NCBI GenBank assembly: GCA_029432775.1
Contig: JAROAZ010000012.1
Location: forward strand, 124,001 to 188,000
Direction of reading: 5' to 3'
From: Pontiellaceae bacterium B12227
GTDB taxonomy: Bacteria; Verrucomicrobiota; Kiritimatiellia; Kiritimatiellales; Pontiellaceae
DNA: 64,000 nucleotides
The translations under genes were made by a program, and so were the position numbers. The notes under the pieces are model-generated. The model saw nothing but the letters and a program-made list of their open reading frames with translations, did not search any database and was not told the origin of the DNA. Positions 1 to 8,777 of the stretch are shown here, one piece after another. Position 1 is the stretch's first letter. Each line of letters starts with the position of its first letter.

Positions 1-1692
1 AATATCTACGGCAGCGATTTCCTGATTGATCCGGGGTGGGATCTGAGCAAATATACGCCGCTCGGCTCCGTGGATACGACCAGAAAGCCAAAAGCCAACT
101 ATACGGCGGCATCGCTTCAGGCCACAGAGGGCCAGACTCTCGGAAAATTTCGGTGGATTGTGTGGGCCGTCTCGCCGATCTCCGAACAAGGCGGGGGCGA
201 AAATACGGCCTTTCAGGAACTGGCGGTGGAAACCGTCGGTGGTGTTCAAGCTTCTAAAAGCATCAGGAAAGACGATCGGCCGAACATTGTCTTTCTGATG
301 ACCGACGACCAACGCTGGGATACGCTCGGGTGTTATGGGCGCACCGATGTCATTACGCCGAATATCGATAAACTGGCCGAGCAGGGGGTAGCTTTCGATA
401 ATGCCTATTATGCGGTGGCCATCTGCATGCCGAGTCGAACGACCATGTTTACCGGCCGCTACTTTTCGGACCATCGGGTGGGCTTCACCTATCCCTACAA
501 CCGTACCCTGCCTGCAGCAGAGTTTGCCCGGAGCTACCCGGCATTGCTTAAGGATGCCGGATACCGGACGGGGTTTGTCGGAAAATTCGGTGTTCGCCTG
601 GAAAACCTGCCGGGAACCGTTGCCGAGCACTTTGATCTGTTTGCGGGAATTTCCACGACCAGCAAGAAGGGACCGCACTTTCCCGCCGATGATGAAAAGC
701 TGAATCATATCTTTCGCAAAGATCGTGATCCCAAAGAGCGCACGTTGATCAAGGGTGATGCGATGATTCGTTTTCTGGAAACGCAACCGACGGGGCAGCC
801 CTTCTGCCTTTCGATCAGTTTCGATGCCGTAAAGAACGATCGCGACAGCCAGATGTATGGCCCGCATGTGGAGATCTTCAAGGATCAGGAAATGTGGGTT
901 CCGGAAAACTGGGTTGAAGGCAAGAGTGCGCGATTGCCGAAGGTGTTGGACCACTGCCGCGGTACCTACCTGCATGTGGCACGTAATTCAACGCCGGAAG
1001 AGTATCAAAGGCGCACACGCCGCTTTGCGGTACAGGGCTACTCGGTTGACCTGCAGGTCGGCCGGCTGATGGCCAAGCTCGAGGAGATGGGGGTGCTGGA
1101 CAACACCATCGTCATTTATACCAGCGACAATGGTCGCTTCCACGGCTCGCAGGGGCTCTTTGATAAGGCCATTCTTTATGAGGAAGCGATGAAGCAACCA
1201 CTGATTGTTTTCGATGGACGAGCCCCAAAGTTGCGGGGAGGACGCCGTGTGGATGCCATGGTGTCATCCGTCGATGTCGCGCCGACGATCCTGTCGTACG
1301 CGGGCATTGAGGTGCCGAAGGTCATGAAAGGGCAGTCTCTGATCCCACTCCTCAGCGGCTCCCCGAAGATGACGGAATGGCGCGATACGGTGCTCATGGA
1401 AAACTTTTTTATTCAGGAACTTCATAGTGCTGGGGTAAAGAAGCATCCGGATATTCCCGGACTGAATGATGAACTGATTGCCGACAACCGCTCCTACCGC
1501 AGTCGTGGCGTGCGCACCGATCGCTATAAATATTTCAGCTATTTTGAGCATGATCCGGTGATTGAAGAGCTTTACGATCTTGAGTCGGATCCGCACGAAC
1601 AAAACAACCTGGCCTCCGATCCGGAATATGCCCAGCTGTTATCGAAGATGCGGAACAAAACTGCCGAGTTGCATGCCGCGGTGATCCAATAA
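1..1692 (+). CDS. S1 family sulfatase, 5' end cut by window
   Basis: Hydrolyses sulfate esters, probably on a polysaccharide. The reading frame is open from base 1, so the start lies upstream; the GTG at 70 is only an internal codon. About 95 residues of an unrecognised domain precede the sulfatase domain, which opens with the metal-binding motif MTDDQRWDTLGCYG. The formylglycine-type motif CMPSR has its Cys at codon 142 of the visible part, followed by TMFTGRY. A second metal-binding motif, TSDNGRFHG, and a C-terminal ELYDLESDPHEQNNL stretch typical of arylsulfatase-A-like enzymes are present. Maturation of the Cys to formylglycine needs an enzyme not encoded here. It is the first visible gene of a + strand operon, 22 bases before the next sulfatase. 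Substrate specificity cannot be read from the sequence. Confidence 0.93.
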   Translation, partial: NIYGSDFLIDPGWDLSKYTPLGSVDTTRKPKANYTAASLQATEGQTLGKFRWIVWAVSPISEQGGGENTAFQELAVETVGGVQASKSIRKDDRPNIVFLMTDDQRWDTLGCYGRTDVITPNIDKLAEQGVAFDNAYYAVAICMPSRTTMFTGRYFSDHRVGFTYPYNRTLPAAEFARSYPALLKDAGYRTGFVGKFGVRLENLPGTVAEHFDLFAGISTTSKKGPHFPADDEKLNHIFRKDRDPKERTLIKGDAMIRFLETQPTGQPFCLSISFDAVKNDRDSQMYGPHVEIFKDQEMWVPENWVEGKSARLPKVLDHCRGTYLHVARNSTPEEYQRRTRRFAVQGYSVDLQVGRLMAKLEEMGVLDNTIVIYTSDNGRFHGSQGLFDKAILYEEAMKQPLIVFDGRAPKLRGGRRVDAMVSSVDVAPTILSYAGIEVPKVMKGQSLIPLLSGSPKMTEWRDTVLMENFFIQELHSAGVKKHPDIPGLNDELIADNRSYRSRGVRTDRYKYFSYFEHDPVIEELYDLESDPHEQNNLASDPEYAQLLSKMRNKTAELHAAVIQ

Positions 1693-1714
1693 GCCTTAAT
1701 CCAAAGGAATCACT

Positions 1715-3196
1715 ATGAAGGTCAAACCACTCCTGTACGCTGCTCTCTGTTTTATAGGGTTGGCGGTGTTTGCCGCCTCGAAGCCCAATGTTGTACTGAT
1801 CTATGCCGATGACATGGGCTATGGAGAGATCCAGCGTTTCCATCCTGAGGCGTCGAAGGTTCCGACGCCTCATTTAAACAAACTATGCGACGAGGGGATG
1901 ATGTTTACGGATGCGCATACCAGTGCGTCGGTCTGCACCCCCTCGCGCTATGCGTTGCTCACGGGGCGCTACAACTGGCGCTCCAAACATCAGAGCGGTG
2001 TCTCGAAGGGCGGAAAACCCTGTCTGATTGCGCCGGACCGAATGACGCTGGCGTCGCTCTTCAAAGAGCAGGGCTACCAGACGTCCATGTTTGGTAAATG
2101 GCATTTGAGTTTTCAATATCAGGTTCCTCAAGGAGCCAAGAAATTGAAAACGGAACGGGAACTTTGGTATTACGGCGCTCCGATTGGAACTACGATTCCC
2201 GACGGCCCGGTTACACGGGGATTCGATTATTATCTCGGATTCCATCATTCGAGTTCCATGAGCAGTGTGATTGAAAACGACAAGGTGATCGAATACCTGA
2301 GCACGATCAAGATGATGGGCCGCCTGACCGATGCCGTAGTAAGCTCCATCGATAAATTTGCGAAGGGCGAACAGGAGCAACCGTTCTTTCTCTATTTTCC
2401 GATCAATTCCCCGCATCAGCCCGTCGTTCCCCGCGAAGAGTGGAAGGGCCGGGGCGTCATCGACGACCCGTATCCTGAATTTGTCGCCCAGACCGATGAT
2501 GCTATCGGGCAGGTTTTGACGGCGCTCGAACGCAACGCGCTGAAGGAAAATACGATTGTGTTGTTTGGTACGGACAACGGTTGCCACAAGCCCTCCGATA
2601 CATTTCTTGAGTTCGGTCATGCTGTTTCGGGGCCTTACCGGGATAAGAAGGCCAGCATCTACGAGGGGGGACACCATATTCCCTTTATCGTGCGCTGGCC
2701 CGGTGTCGTAGCTGCAGGATCAAAAAACGACCGACTGATCTGTATGTCAGACCTATTCGCGACCTTTGCGGAATACTTTGCGTTCAACATCGCCGATGAC
2801 ACGGCGGAGGACAGCATTAGTTTCCTTCCGGTGTTGAGGGGTGCCGAACCAAAGGTGAAGCGCGAGTCCATCGTTCACCACGACTTTAAAGGCCGCTTTG
2901 CGATCCGTGATGGGGAGTGGAAGCTGATTCTGCGGCCGGATGACGAGGTGCAGGACGCCGCCGGGTTGGAGGCGAAATTTCAGCTGTACAACGTGAAGGA
3001 GGATATTGCTGAGGCCAATAACCTGGCCAATGAATATCCCGAAAAAGTGGATGTTCTTCTGGCTCTGCTGAAAAAACAGGTCGTCGATGGCAGAACCACG
3101 CCCGGTGCTGTCCAAAAGAACGATGCGAAAGTCGATATCTGGAAAAAGAACGTCGTCTCGAAAAAGAAAAAAACCGCTAAGCCAAACGTAAGGTAG
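1715..3196 (+). CDS. Secreted S1 family sulfatase
   Basis: A 493-residue sulfatase with an N-terminal signal peptide of about 21 residues (MKVKPLLYAALCFIGLAVFA). Motifs in order are YADDMGYG (metal ligands, residues 30-37), VCTPSRYALLTG with the predicted formylglycine Cys74, GKWHLS, and GTDNGCHK near residue 290. The length is normal for the family. The start ATG is preceded by AAAGGAA. The C-terminus ends in a Lys-rich tail (KKNVVSKKKKTAKP), seen also in neighbouring operon proteins. It lies 7 bases upstream of a beta-helix gene, which suggests co-transcription and joint attack on one sulfated glycan. The exact sulfate position cleaved is unknown. Confidence 0.95.
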   Translation: MKVKPLLYAALCFIGLAVFAASKPNVVLIYADDMGYGEIQRFHPEASKVPTPHLNKLCDEGMMFTDAHTSASVCTPSRYALLTGRYNWRSKHQSGVSKGGKPCLIAPDRMTLASLFKEQGYQTSMFGKWHLSFQYQVPQGAKKLKTERELWYYGAPIGTTIPDGPVTRGFDYYLGFHHSSSMSSVIENDKVIEYLSTIKMMGRLTDAVVSSIDKFAKGEQEQPFFLYFPINSPHQPVVPREEWKGRGVIDDPYPEFVAQTDDAIGQVLTALERNALKENTIVLFGTDNGCHKPSDTFLEFGHAVSGPYRDKKASIYEGGHHIPFIVRWPGVVAAGSKNDRLICMSDLFATFAEYFAFNIADDTAEDSISFLPVLRGAEPKVKRESIVHHDFKGRFAIRDGEWKLILRPDDEVQDAAGLEAKFQLYNVKEDIAEANNLANEYPEKVDVLLALLKKQVVDGRTTPGAVQKNDAKVDIWKKNVVSKKKKTAKPNVR

Positions 3197-3203
3197 GGGA
3201 AGC

Positions 3204-5399
3204 ATGAAAAGAGTAGTCGCTGGTTACACCTTAGGGCTTTTGGTATTCGTTGGAACAGTGTCCGCCCGTGAGCTGGTGGTTGAGCCCGGCGGGAAAATCG
3301 CTACGTTGCCCGCCGCACGCGATGCGGTGCGTGCCTTGCGCGCCGCAGGAGAGGTGGGCGATGTTGACGTCGTCATTCAGAACGGAGTTTATACTCTGGA
3401 TGAAACCCTGATTTTCGGACTGGAAGACTCCGCACCCGCCGGGGCCGTGACGCGCTACCGGGCAGCCGATGGGGCAAGCCCGCTGATCAGTGGCGGACGC
3501 GTAATCTCGGGGTGGAAAAAGTCGGAGCTGAAGGGGGGGGATATCTGGATGGCTAAAGTGCCGTGGGCCCATGGGGATGCATTTTTTCACTGCCTCTATG
3601 ACGGCAGTAAACTCTTGCAACGGGCGCGGTCTGAAAACTTTGCGGTGAGCGTGGACGCTGCTCGGCGAAAGTATGCCGGTGCGCTGAAGAACCGGATTGA
3701 GTTTTCTTTTGCAGGGGAGGGATTGAAATCCTGGAAAAATCTAGAGGATCTGGAGATGTACGGTCGACCCACCCGTGCGTGGTTGGTCAATTATCTCGGG
3801 ATCGATTCCGTAGATGTGAAGTCGAGAACTGCTAAGCTTTCCGTTCCCGCCACCTATAACATGTTTGGCAGTTGGCTCGTGGAAAACTGTATCGACCATC
3901 TCGACGCGCCGGGGGAGTGGGTGCTGAACTCTCAGGAAGGGATGCTGTATTACTGGCCGGAGTCGGGCACACCGGGGGACCGGATCATTGCTCCGGCACT
4001 GAACGAGTTGATCCGGGTGGAAGGGGTGAATGACGCCTCGTTGGCCGGGACAAAGGATCAACCGGTGGAGGGCATCGTTTTCGAAGGACTGCGCCTTGCG
4101 CATGCGGACCGCCAGCAGTGGCTTCCGGAAGATAAAGGGCTGCAGCATGACTGGAATATGTGGGACAAGGCCAACGGGCTGGTGCGCTTTCGAGGAGCCC
4201 GCAATTGCGCCGTCCGCAACTGCACCTTTTCCGACAGTGGTAGCGACGGCGTGCGCCTAGACCTTTTTTGCCAGCACATCAAGGTCGAGGGTTCAACGTT
4301 CAAGGATCTCGGCGGTACGGGGATTCTGCTGTGCGGCTATGGCCCCGGCAAAAAGGACGTGAACAGGAAGAACATCATTCACAACAACGAAATCACCCGG
4401 GTCGGGCAGCTGTTTCTCCATTCGCCCGGCATTTTTGTGTGGCAGAGCGGACATAACCGGATATCGAACAATCATATTTATGACCAGGCTTACACCGGGT
4501 TGGTGGTGGCCGGTGTACGCCGTCGTTTCTTTGCGCCGACGTTTGAAAAGATGGGGGTTGAAAATCCTTATATCAGTAAGTGGGCGTTCCCGGAAGGCAC
4601 CCGCGAACACATCCCGACGATTTGGTGGGATGAAATCTCGTTGAACTCTGCCACAGAGTGGGCAGCCTTTGAGCCGTACATGCATGCACGCGGAAACATC
4701 ATTGAATACAACGAAGTGCACGATTGTCTGAAGCTGCTGCACGACGGAAACTGCATCTACCTTTCCGCCAACGGCGATGGAAATATTGTGCGGTATAACG
4801 TCACCTACAACCATCCGCAGGGCGCGATGATCCGCACGGATGATGATAGTCACGGGGCAGTCGTCAGTCATAATCTAATGTTTGGAACGATGGGGCAGTT
4901 AAAGGGAATTGCCATCAAAGGTCTGAACTCCTCACAACACAATATTTATGTAAACTGCTCCATGACGACGGGCGGAGCCGGCAATACGATTGACCCGAAG
5001 AGTGAAATGAGTCGGAATGTATTTTATTTTACGAAAGGCAACACCCCATTCAGTTTCCATACAAAAATTGAACGGGTCGGATCCGGGCTCGATTCCAACG
5101 TTTACTGGCATGAAGGCGGTAAGGCTGAACAAATCCTGGCGGCGCAGCGTAAAAAGGGAGTAAAGAACAAAATCGATGAACGCAGCGTGGCCGCCGATCC
5201 CATGTTTTCGGACCCGGTGTATGGCGACTTTTCGTTTAAGGCGGGGTCTCCGGCGACTGAGTTGGGCATTGAACCGATGCCGCTCGAAATGGTGGCTAAG
5301 ATGGGCACGACCCGAGATCCGTTCCTGAAGCGTTTTGCGGCGGGCATGCCGCTGAAGGTCCATCATGAAACGCATGCTAAAAAGAAAAACAACAAATAG
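3204..5399 (+). CDS. Secreted right-handed parallel beta-helix protein, GH141-like
   Basis: A 731-residue protein with a signal peptide ending near VSA-RELVV. It opens with the pattern LPAARDAVRALRAAGE...GVYTLDETL, typical of beta-helix carbohydrate-active proteins such as GH141. The middle (about residues 290-600) carries repeated beta-helix coils, for example NCAVRNCTFSDSGSDGVRL, HNNEITRVGQ and NRISNNHIYDQAYTG. Sulfatases on both sides fit a role as a glycosidase or lyase acting on the same polymer. GH141 has characterised alpha-L-fucosidase and xylanase members, but the family assignment is inferred from fold and opening motif only. It differs clearly from the two longer beta-helix paralogues in this operon and has no PDZ tail. 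The SD sequence AGGGGA sits 5 bases before ATG. Confidence 0.8.
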   Translation: MKRVVAGYTLGLLVFVGTVSARELVVEPGGKIATLPAARDAVRALRAAGEVGDVDVVIQNGVYTLDETLIFGLEDSAPAGAVTRYRAADGASPLISGGRVISGWKKSELKGGDIWMAKVPWAHGDAFFHCLYDGSKLLQRARSENFAVSVDAARRKYAGALKNRIEFSFAGEGLKSWKNLEDLEMYGRPTRAWLVNYLGIDSVDVKSRTAKLSVPATYNMFGSWLVENCIDHLDAPGEWVLNSQEGMLYYWPESGTPGDRIIAPALNELIRVEGVNDASLAGTKDQPVEGIVFEGLRLAHADRQQWLPEDKGLQHDWNMWDKANGLVRFRGARNCAVRNCTFSDSGSDGVRLDLFCQHIKVEGSTFKDLGGTGILLCGYGPGKKDVNRKNIIHNNEITRVGQLFLHSPGIFVWQSGHNRISNNHIYDQAYTGLVVAGVRRRFFAPTFEKMGVENPYISKWAFPEGTREHIPTIWWDEISLNSATEWAAFEPYMHARGNIIEYNEVHDCLKLLHDGNCIYLSANGDGNIVRYNVTYNHPQGAMIRTDDDSHGAVVSHNLMFGTMGQLKGIAIKGLNSSQHNIYVNCSMTTGGAGNTIDPKSEMSRNVFYFTKGNTPFSFHTKIERVGSGLDSNVYWHEGGKAEQILAAQRKKGVKNKIDERSVAADPMFSDPVYGDFSFKAGSPATELGIEPMPLEMVAKMGTTRDPFLKRFAAGMPLKVHHETHAKKKNNK

Positions 5400-5412
5400 G
5401 TTTATAAAAACG

Positions 5413-6966
5413 ATGAAATCAATCACTGCACTTCGCACCTTTATTTTACTGGCATCCGGGATTGTTACGGCGCAGGCGGCACAACCCAATATTATTTTCA
5501 TTATGACGGATGATCAGGGCTATGCACCGATCGGTGCGCATGGGCACCCGTGGATCCGGACGCCGGAGCTGGATAAGATGCATGCGCAGTCGATCCGCTT
5601 TGATCGCTTTATGATGGGTTCGACCTGTGCGCCGAGCCGGGCGGGCATCATGACCGGCGTCCATTCGATTAAAAATGGAGTCACGCACACGATCTATGAA
5701 CGGGAGCGCGTCAACCTGACGGCCATCACGATTCCACAGGTGCTGAAACCGTCCGGCTATACGTCCGGCTATTTCGGCAAATGGCATTTGGGTGATGAAG
5801 CTCCGTACCAGCCTGAAGCCCGCGGGTTCGATGAAGTGTTTATTCACGGAGCGGGCGGCATCGGACAAAAATACAAGGGTTCCTGTGCGGATGTACCCGG
5901 CAATACCTACTTTAATCCGGTGATCAAACACAACGGCACGTTCGTGCAGACCAAGGGCTATTGCACGGATGTTTTCTTCAAGGCGACCTTGGGGTGGATT
6001 CAATCGGTCAAGGATTCCGGCAAGCCGTTTTTTGCCTACCTTTCAACCAACGCGCCGCATGCCCCATTCAAAGCGCCGCCGGAGTATCAGAAGCATTTTG
6101 AAGATCTGGGGTTTCCCAGTCGATCTGCCGGCTTTTACGGAATGATCGAACATATCGATGACTGCATGGGGCAGATGTTCAAGCAGCTGGAAGCATGGGG
6201 TTTGCTGGAAAATACGATAGTCATCTTCACCTCCGACAACGGCACGACCACTGCCGGCAATGGGCTTAAAGGCAAGACCGGGCGTCCACAGGTTAAACTC
6301 GGCACCGATGCATCCGGCAACGCCATGATGACCTACAACGCAGGCATGAAAGGTCTCAAAAGTACCGTGGACGAGGGCGGCGTACGGGTTCCTTTCTTCG
6401 TGCGATGGGACGGCGTGATTAAAGAGGGCCGGACGGTAGAGACGGTCGCCACCTATCTGGACATTCTTCCCACCCTGGCGGATATTGCAGGAGCGGCGCT
6501 GCCGGACACCCAGGCATTTGAAGGCCGTAGCCTGAAGCCGTTGATCTTGGAGAAAAATCCGGCCTGGAAAGATCGGCTGCATTTTCAGCATGTGACCCGT
6601 TGGAATCTCGGAGCCGATCCGGATCAGTTTAAGTGGAAAACGTACTCGGTACGCAACCAGCGCTACCGGCTCGTTGAAGGCGCGCTCTACGATATGGAAA
6701 AAGATCCGGGCCAGCACCACGATGTGGCGGCACAATACCCGGAGCTTGTGTCCGAGATGAAGAAGGCCTACGAGAAATTCTGGGATGAAGCGCGCCCGCT
6801 GATGATCAATGAGGATGTTCCGATGGCAGCGGAAAAGCCGTTCCACGTCGATTTCTATGCCCAGCAGAAAAGCTCCGGCATTCCTGAGTGGAAATCACCC
6901 GCATTAGCGTGGGAGGAGTCCTTTGTCGGAGAAACGCCTGCACCACGGAAACGTAGACAAAAATAG
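5413..6966 (+). CDS. Secreted S1 family sulfatase
   Basis: A 517-residue sulfatase. The frame is open further upstream (ATG at 5365), but that start would overlap the previous gene and add a basic leader. The ATG at 5413 gives a clean signal peptide, MKSITALRTFILLASGIVTA, 13 bases after the preceding stop. Motifs are MTDDQGYAPIGAHGHP, STCAPSRAGIMTG (Cys72 predicted to become formylglycine), GKWHLGDEAP and TSDNGTTTAG. The HGAGGIGQKYKG and YCTDVFF segments are also found, in related form, in the sulfatases at 6978 and 14257, so these belong to one subfamily. The C-terminus is Arg/Lys-rich. It probably removes sulfate from the same polymer as its operon partners. Confidence 0.94.
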   Translation: MKSITALRTFILLASGIVTAQAAQPNIIFIMTDDQGYAPIGAHGHPWIRTPELDKMHAQSIRFDRFMMGSTCAPSRAGIMTGVHSIKNGVTHTIYERERVNLTAITIPQVLKPSGYTSGYFGKWHLGDEAPYQPEARGFDEVFIHGAGGIGQKYKGSCADVPGNTYFNPVIKHNGTFVQTKGYCTDVFFKATLGWIQSVKDSGKPFFAYLSTNAPHAPFKAPPEYQKHFEDLGFPSRSAGFYGMIEHIDDCMGQMFKQLEAWGLLENTIVIFTSDNGTTTAGNGLKGKTGRPQVKLGTDASGNAMMTYNAGMKGLKSTVDEGGVRVPFFVRWDGVIKEGRTVETVATYLDILPTLADIAGAALPDTQAFEGRSLKPLILEKNPAWKDRLHFQHVTRWNLGADPDQFKWKTYSVRNQRYRLVEGALYDMEKDPGQHHDVAAQYPELVSEMKKAYEKFWDEARPLMINEDVPMAAEKPFHVDFYAQQKSSGIPEWKSPALAWEESFVGETPAPRKRRQK

Positions 6967-6977
6967 GGCCCATTGAA

Positions 6978-8777
6978 ATGAAAGTGCCATTCATGTTATC
7001 TGCTGTCATAGCCTTGGTCGTAACGCTGAATTCCACAGCATCGAATCAACCCAATGTGATTTTGGTGATGACGGACGATCAGGGGTACGGGGACCTGGGT
7101 TGTCATGGTAATCCGATTTTGAAGACGCCGGAGCTCGATAAGCTGCATGCCGAATCGGTGCGTTTTACGGACTTCCACGTGAGCCCGTTCTGTACGCCGA
7201 CGCGGGCCTCGCTGATGACCGGGCAGCACGCGGGGCGAACCGGGGCATATCGTACAACCGGTGGACTTTCCCTTCTGTATAGCGAGAAAAAGACGATCGC
7301 GAATCTCTTTGCGGATAAGGGCTATGCAACGGGGATGTTCGGTAAATGGCACCTCGGGGACAATGCGCCCCAGCGCCCGCAGGACAAGGGCTTTCAGGAT
7401 GTGGTCTGGCATCGTTGCGGTGGGATCGGGCAAGGTTCCGACTATTGGGGCAACGATTATTTTGACGATACCTTTGAGCGGGTTTCTCCGGGCAGTCGGG
7501 TCGGTATGTTTGAGAAGTTCGAAGGCTACTGTACCGATGTATTTTTCCGTGAAGCCCTCCGTTTTGTAGAGCAGAACAAAGAGAAACCGTTCTTCCTATA
7601 TCTGTCGCTGAATGCACCGCACAGCCCATATCGCGTCGCGCCGAAATGGGAGAAGCCGTATAAAGGCAACAAGGCGGTCGTGAATTCTGCGTTTTACGGG
7701 ATGATTGCCAACATCGATTGGAACATGGGACTTTTCCGTAAACAGCTCGATGAGCTGGGTCTGGCGAAAAATACCATCTTCATTTTTATGACCGACAACG
7801 GAACGGCCGGGGGAGGGAAATTCAGCAGGTACCAGGATTCCCATCCATCGGTCGGTTTCAACGCGGGGATGCGCGGCAGGAAATCGTCGGTATATGAAGG
7901 CGGGCAGCGCGTTCCCTTTTTCATTTATTGGCCGGAGGGCGAACTGACCGGAGGCAAAGATGTTGAAACGCTGGCGGCTCATCTGGATGTACTGCCCACC
8001 CTGGCTGAGCTGTGCGGGATCGACGTGCCGGAAGAGTATGATGTCGACGGACTGTCACTGGTGCCGCTCCTGAAGGGAGAGACGGATTCCTGGCCGCGGG
8101 ACCATCTGGTGATCCAGCAGCACGGTGGTAGAGGGTTTACTTCGCCGCTGGATGAGCCCTTTGCCGATACCGTGGTGTTGACCGAAAAATGGCGGTTGGT
8201 AAATTCATGGCGCGAAACGCCCCGCCACACCTTCAAACTTTACGATATAGAGACAGATCCTTCTCAGAAGAACAATGTCGCCGAAGCGCACCCGGAAGTG
8301 GTGGAACACCTGAAGGGGCTCTATCAGCCGTTCTGGGAAGAGGTTTCCCCTGTTCTGCTGAATCGTACGGGGCGCATGGATTTGGGTAATCCAGATCAGA
8401 ACCCGACTGAGCTCTGTTCTCAGGACTGGGTCATGGAAAAGGGCTATCCTCCCTACAGTTTTAAGCAGATCAAAAAACTACCGAAGGTCACCGCTCCGTG
8501 GCTGGTGAATGTCAAACAGGCCGGACGCTATCGCTTTACCCTACGCCAGTGGCCGGAAGCAGCCAACAAGCCGTTGGTGGCGGTCCGGGCCAAAGTTGAA
8601 ATTGCGGGTCAGGAAAAAGCGGTGCCTGTTCCGGCCAACAGCAACGGGATTGTCATCGAACTGAATCTTCCCGCCGGTCCGGCAGAGCTGGTAACTTTCC
8701 TCTACAATGACAAGGGAGACGCTGGCGGCGCTTACTTTACCGAAGTGGAATTACTAAACGATATAGGAAGTATGTAA
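6978..8777 (+). CDS. Secreted S1 family sulfatase with C-terminal beta domain
   Basis: A 599-residue protein with a signal peptide (MKVPFMLSAVIALVVTLNSTA). Its catalytic domain has MTDDQGYGDLGCHGNP, FCTPTRASLMTG with Cys72, GKWHLGDNAP and MTDNGTAGGG. About 100 extra residues at the C-terminus (from PWLVNVKQAGRYRFTLRQWP) form a predicted beta-sandwich of unknown role, possibly carbohydrate binding. The sulfatase at 14257 is a close paralogue over both domains. Its TAA stop overlaps the next ATG by one base (TAATG), so translation is probably coupled to the beta-helix gene that follows. The two copies of this gene each stand near one of the two similar beta-helix genes. Confidence 0.94.
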   Translation: MKVPFMLSAVIALVVTLNSTASNQPNVILVMTDDQGYGDLGCHGNPILKTPELDKLHAESVRFTDFHVSPFCTPTRASLMTGQHAGRTGAYRTTGGLSLLYSEKKTIANLFADKGYATGMFGKWHLGDNAPQRPQDKGFQDVVWHRCGGIGQGSDYWGNDYFDDTFERVSPGSRVGMFEKFEGYCTDVFFREALRFVEQNKEKPFFLYLSLNAPHSPYRVAPKWEKPYKGNKAVVNSAFYGMIANIDWNMGLFRKQLDELGLAKNTIFIFMTDNGTAGGGKFSRYQDSHPSVGFNAGMRGRKSSVYEGGQRVPFFIYWPEGELTGGKDVETLAAHLDVLPTLAELCGIDVPEEYDVDGLSLVPLLKGETDSWPRDHLVIQQHGGRGFTSPLDEPFADTVVLTEKWRLVNSWRETPRHTFKLYDIETDPSQKNNVAEAHPEVVEHLKGLYQPFWEEVSPVLLNRTGRMDLGNPDQNPTELCSQDWVMEKGYPPYSFKQIKKLPKVTAPWLVNVKQAGRYRFTLRQWPEAANKPLVAVRAKVEIAGQEKAVPVPANSNGIVIELNLPAGPAELVTFLYNDKGDAGGAYFTEVELLNDIGSM

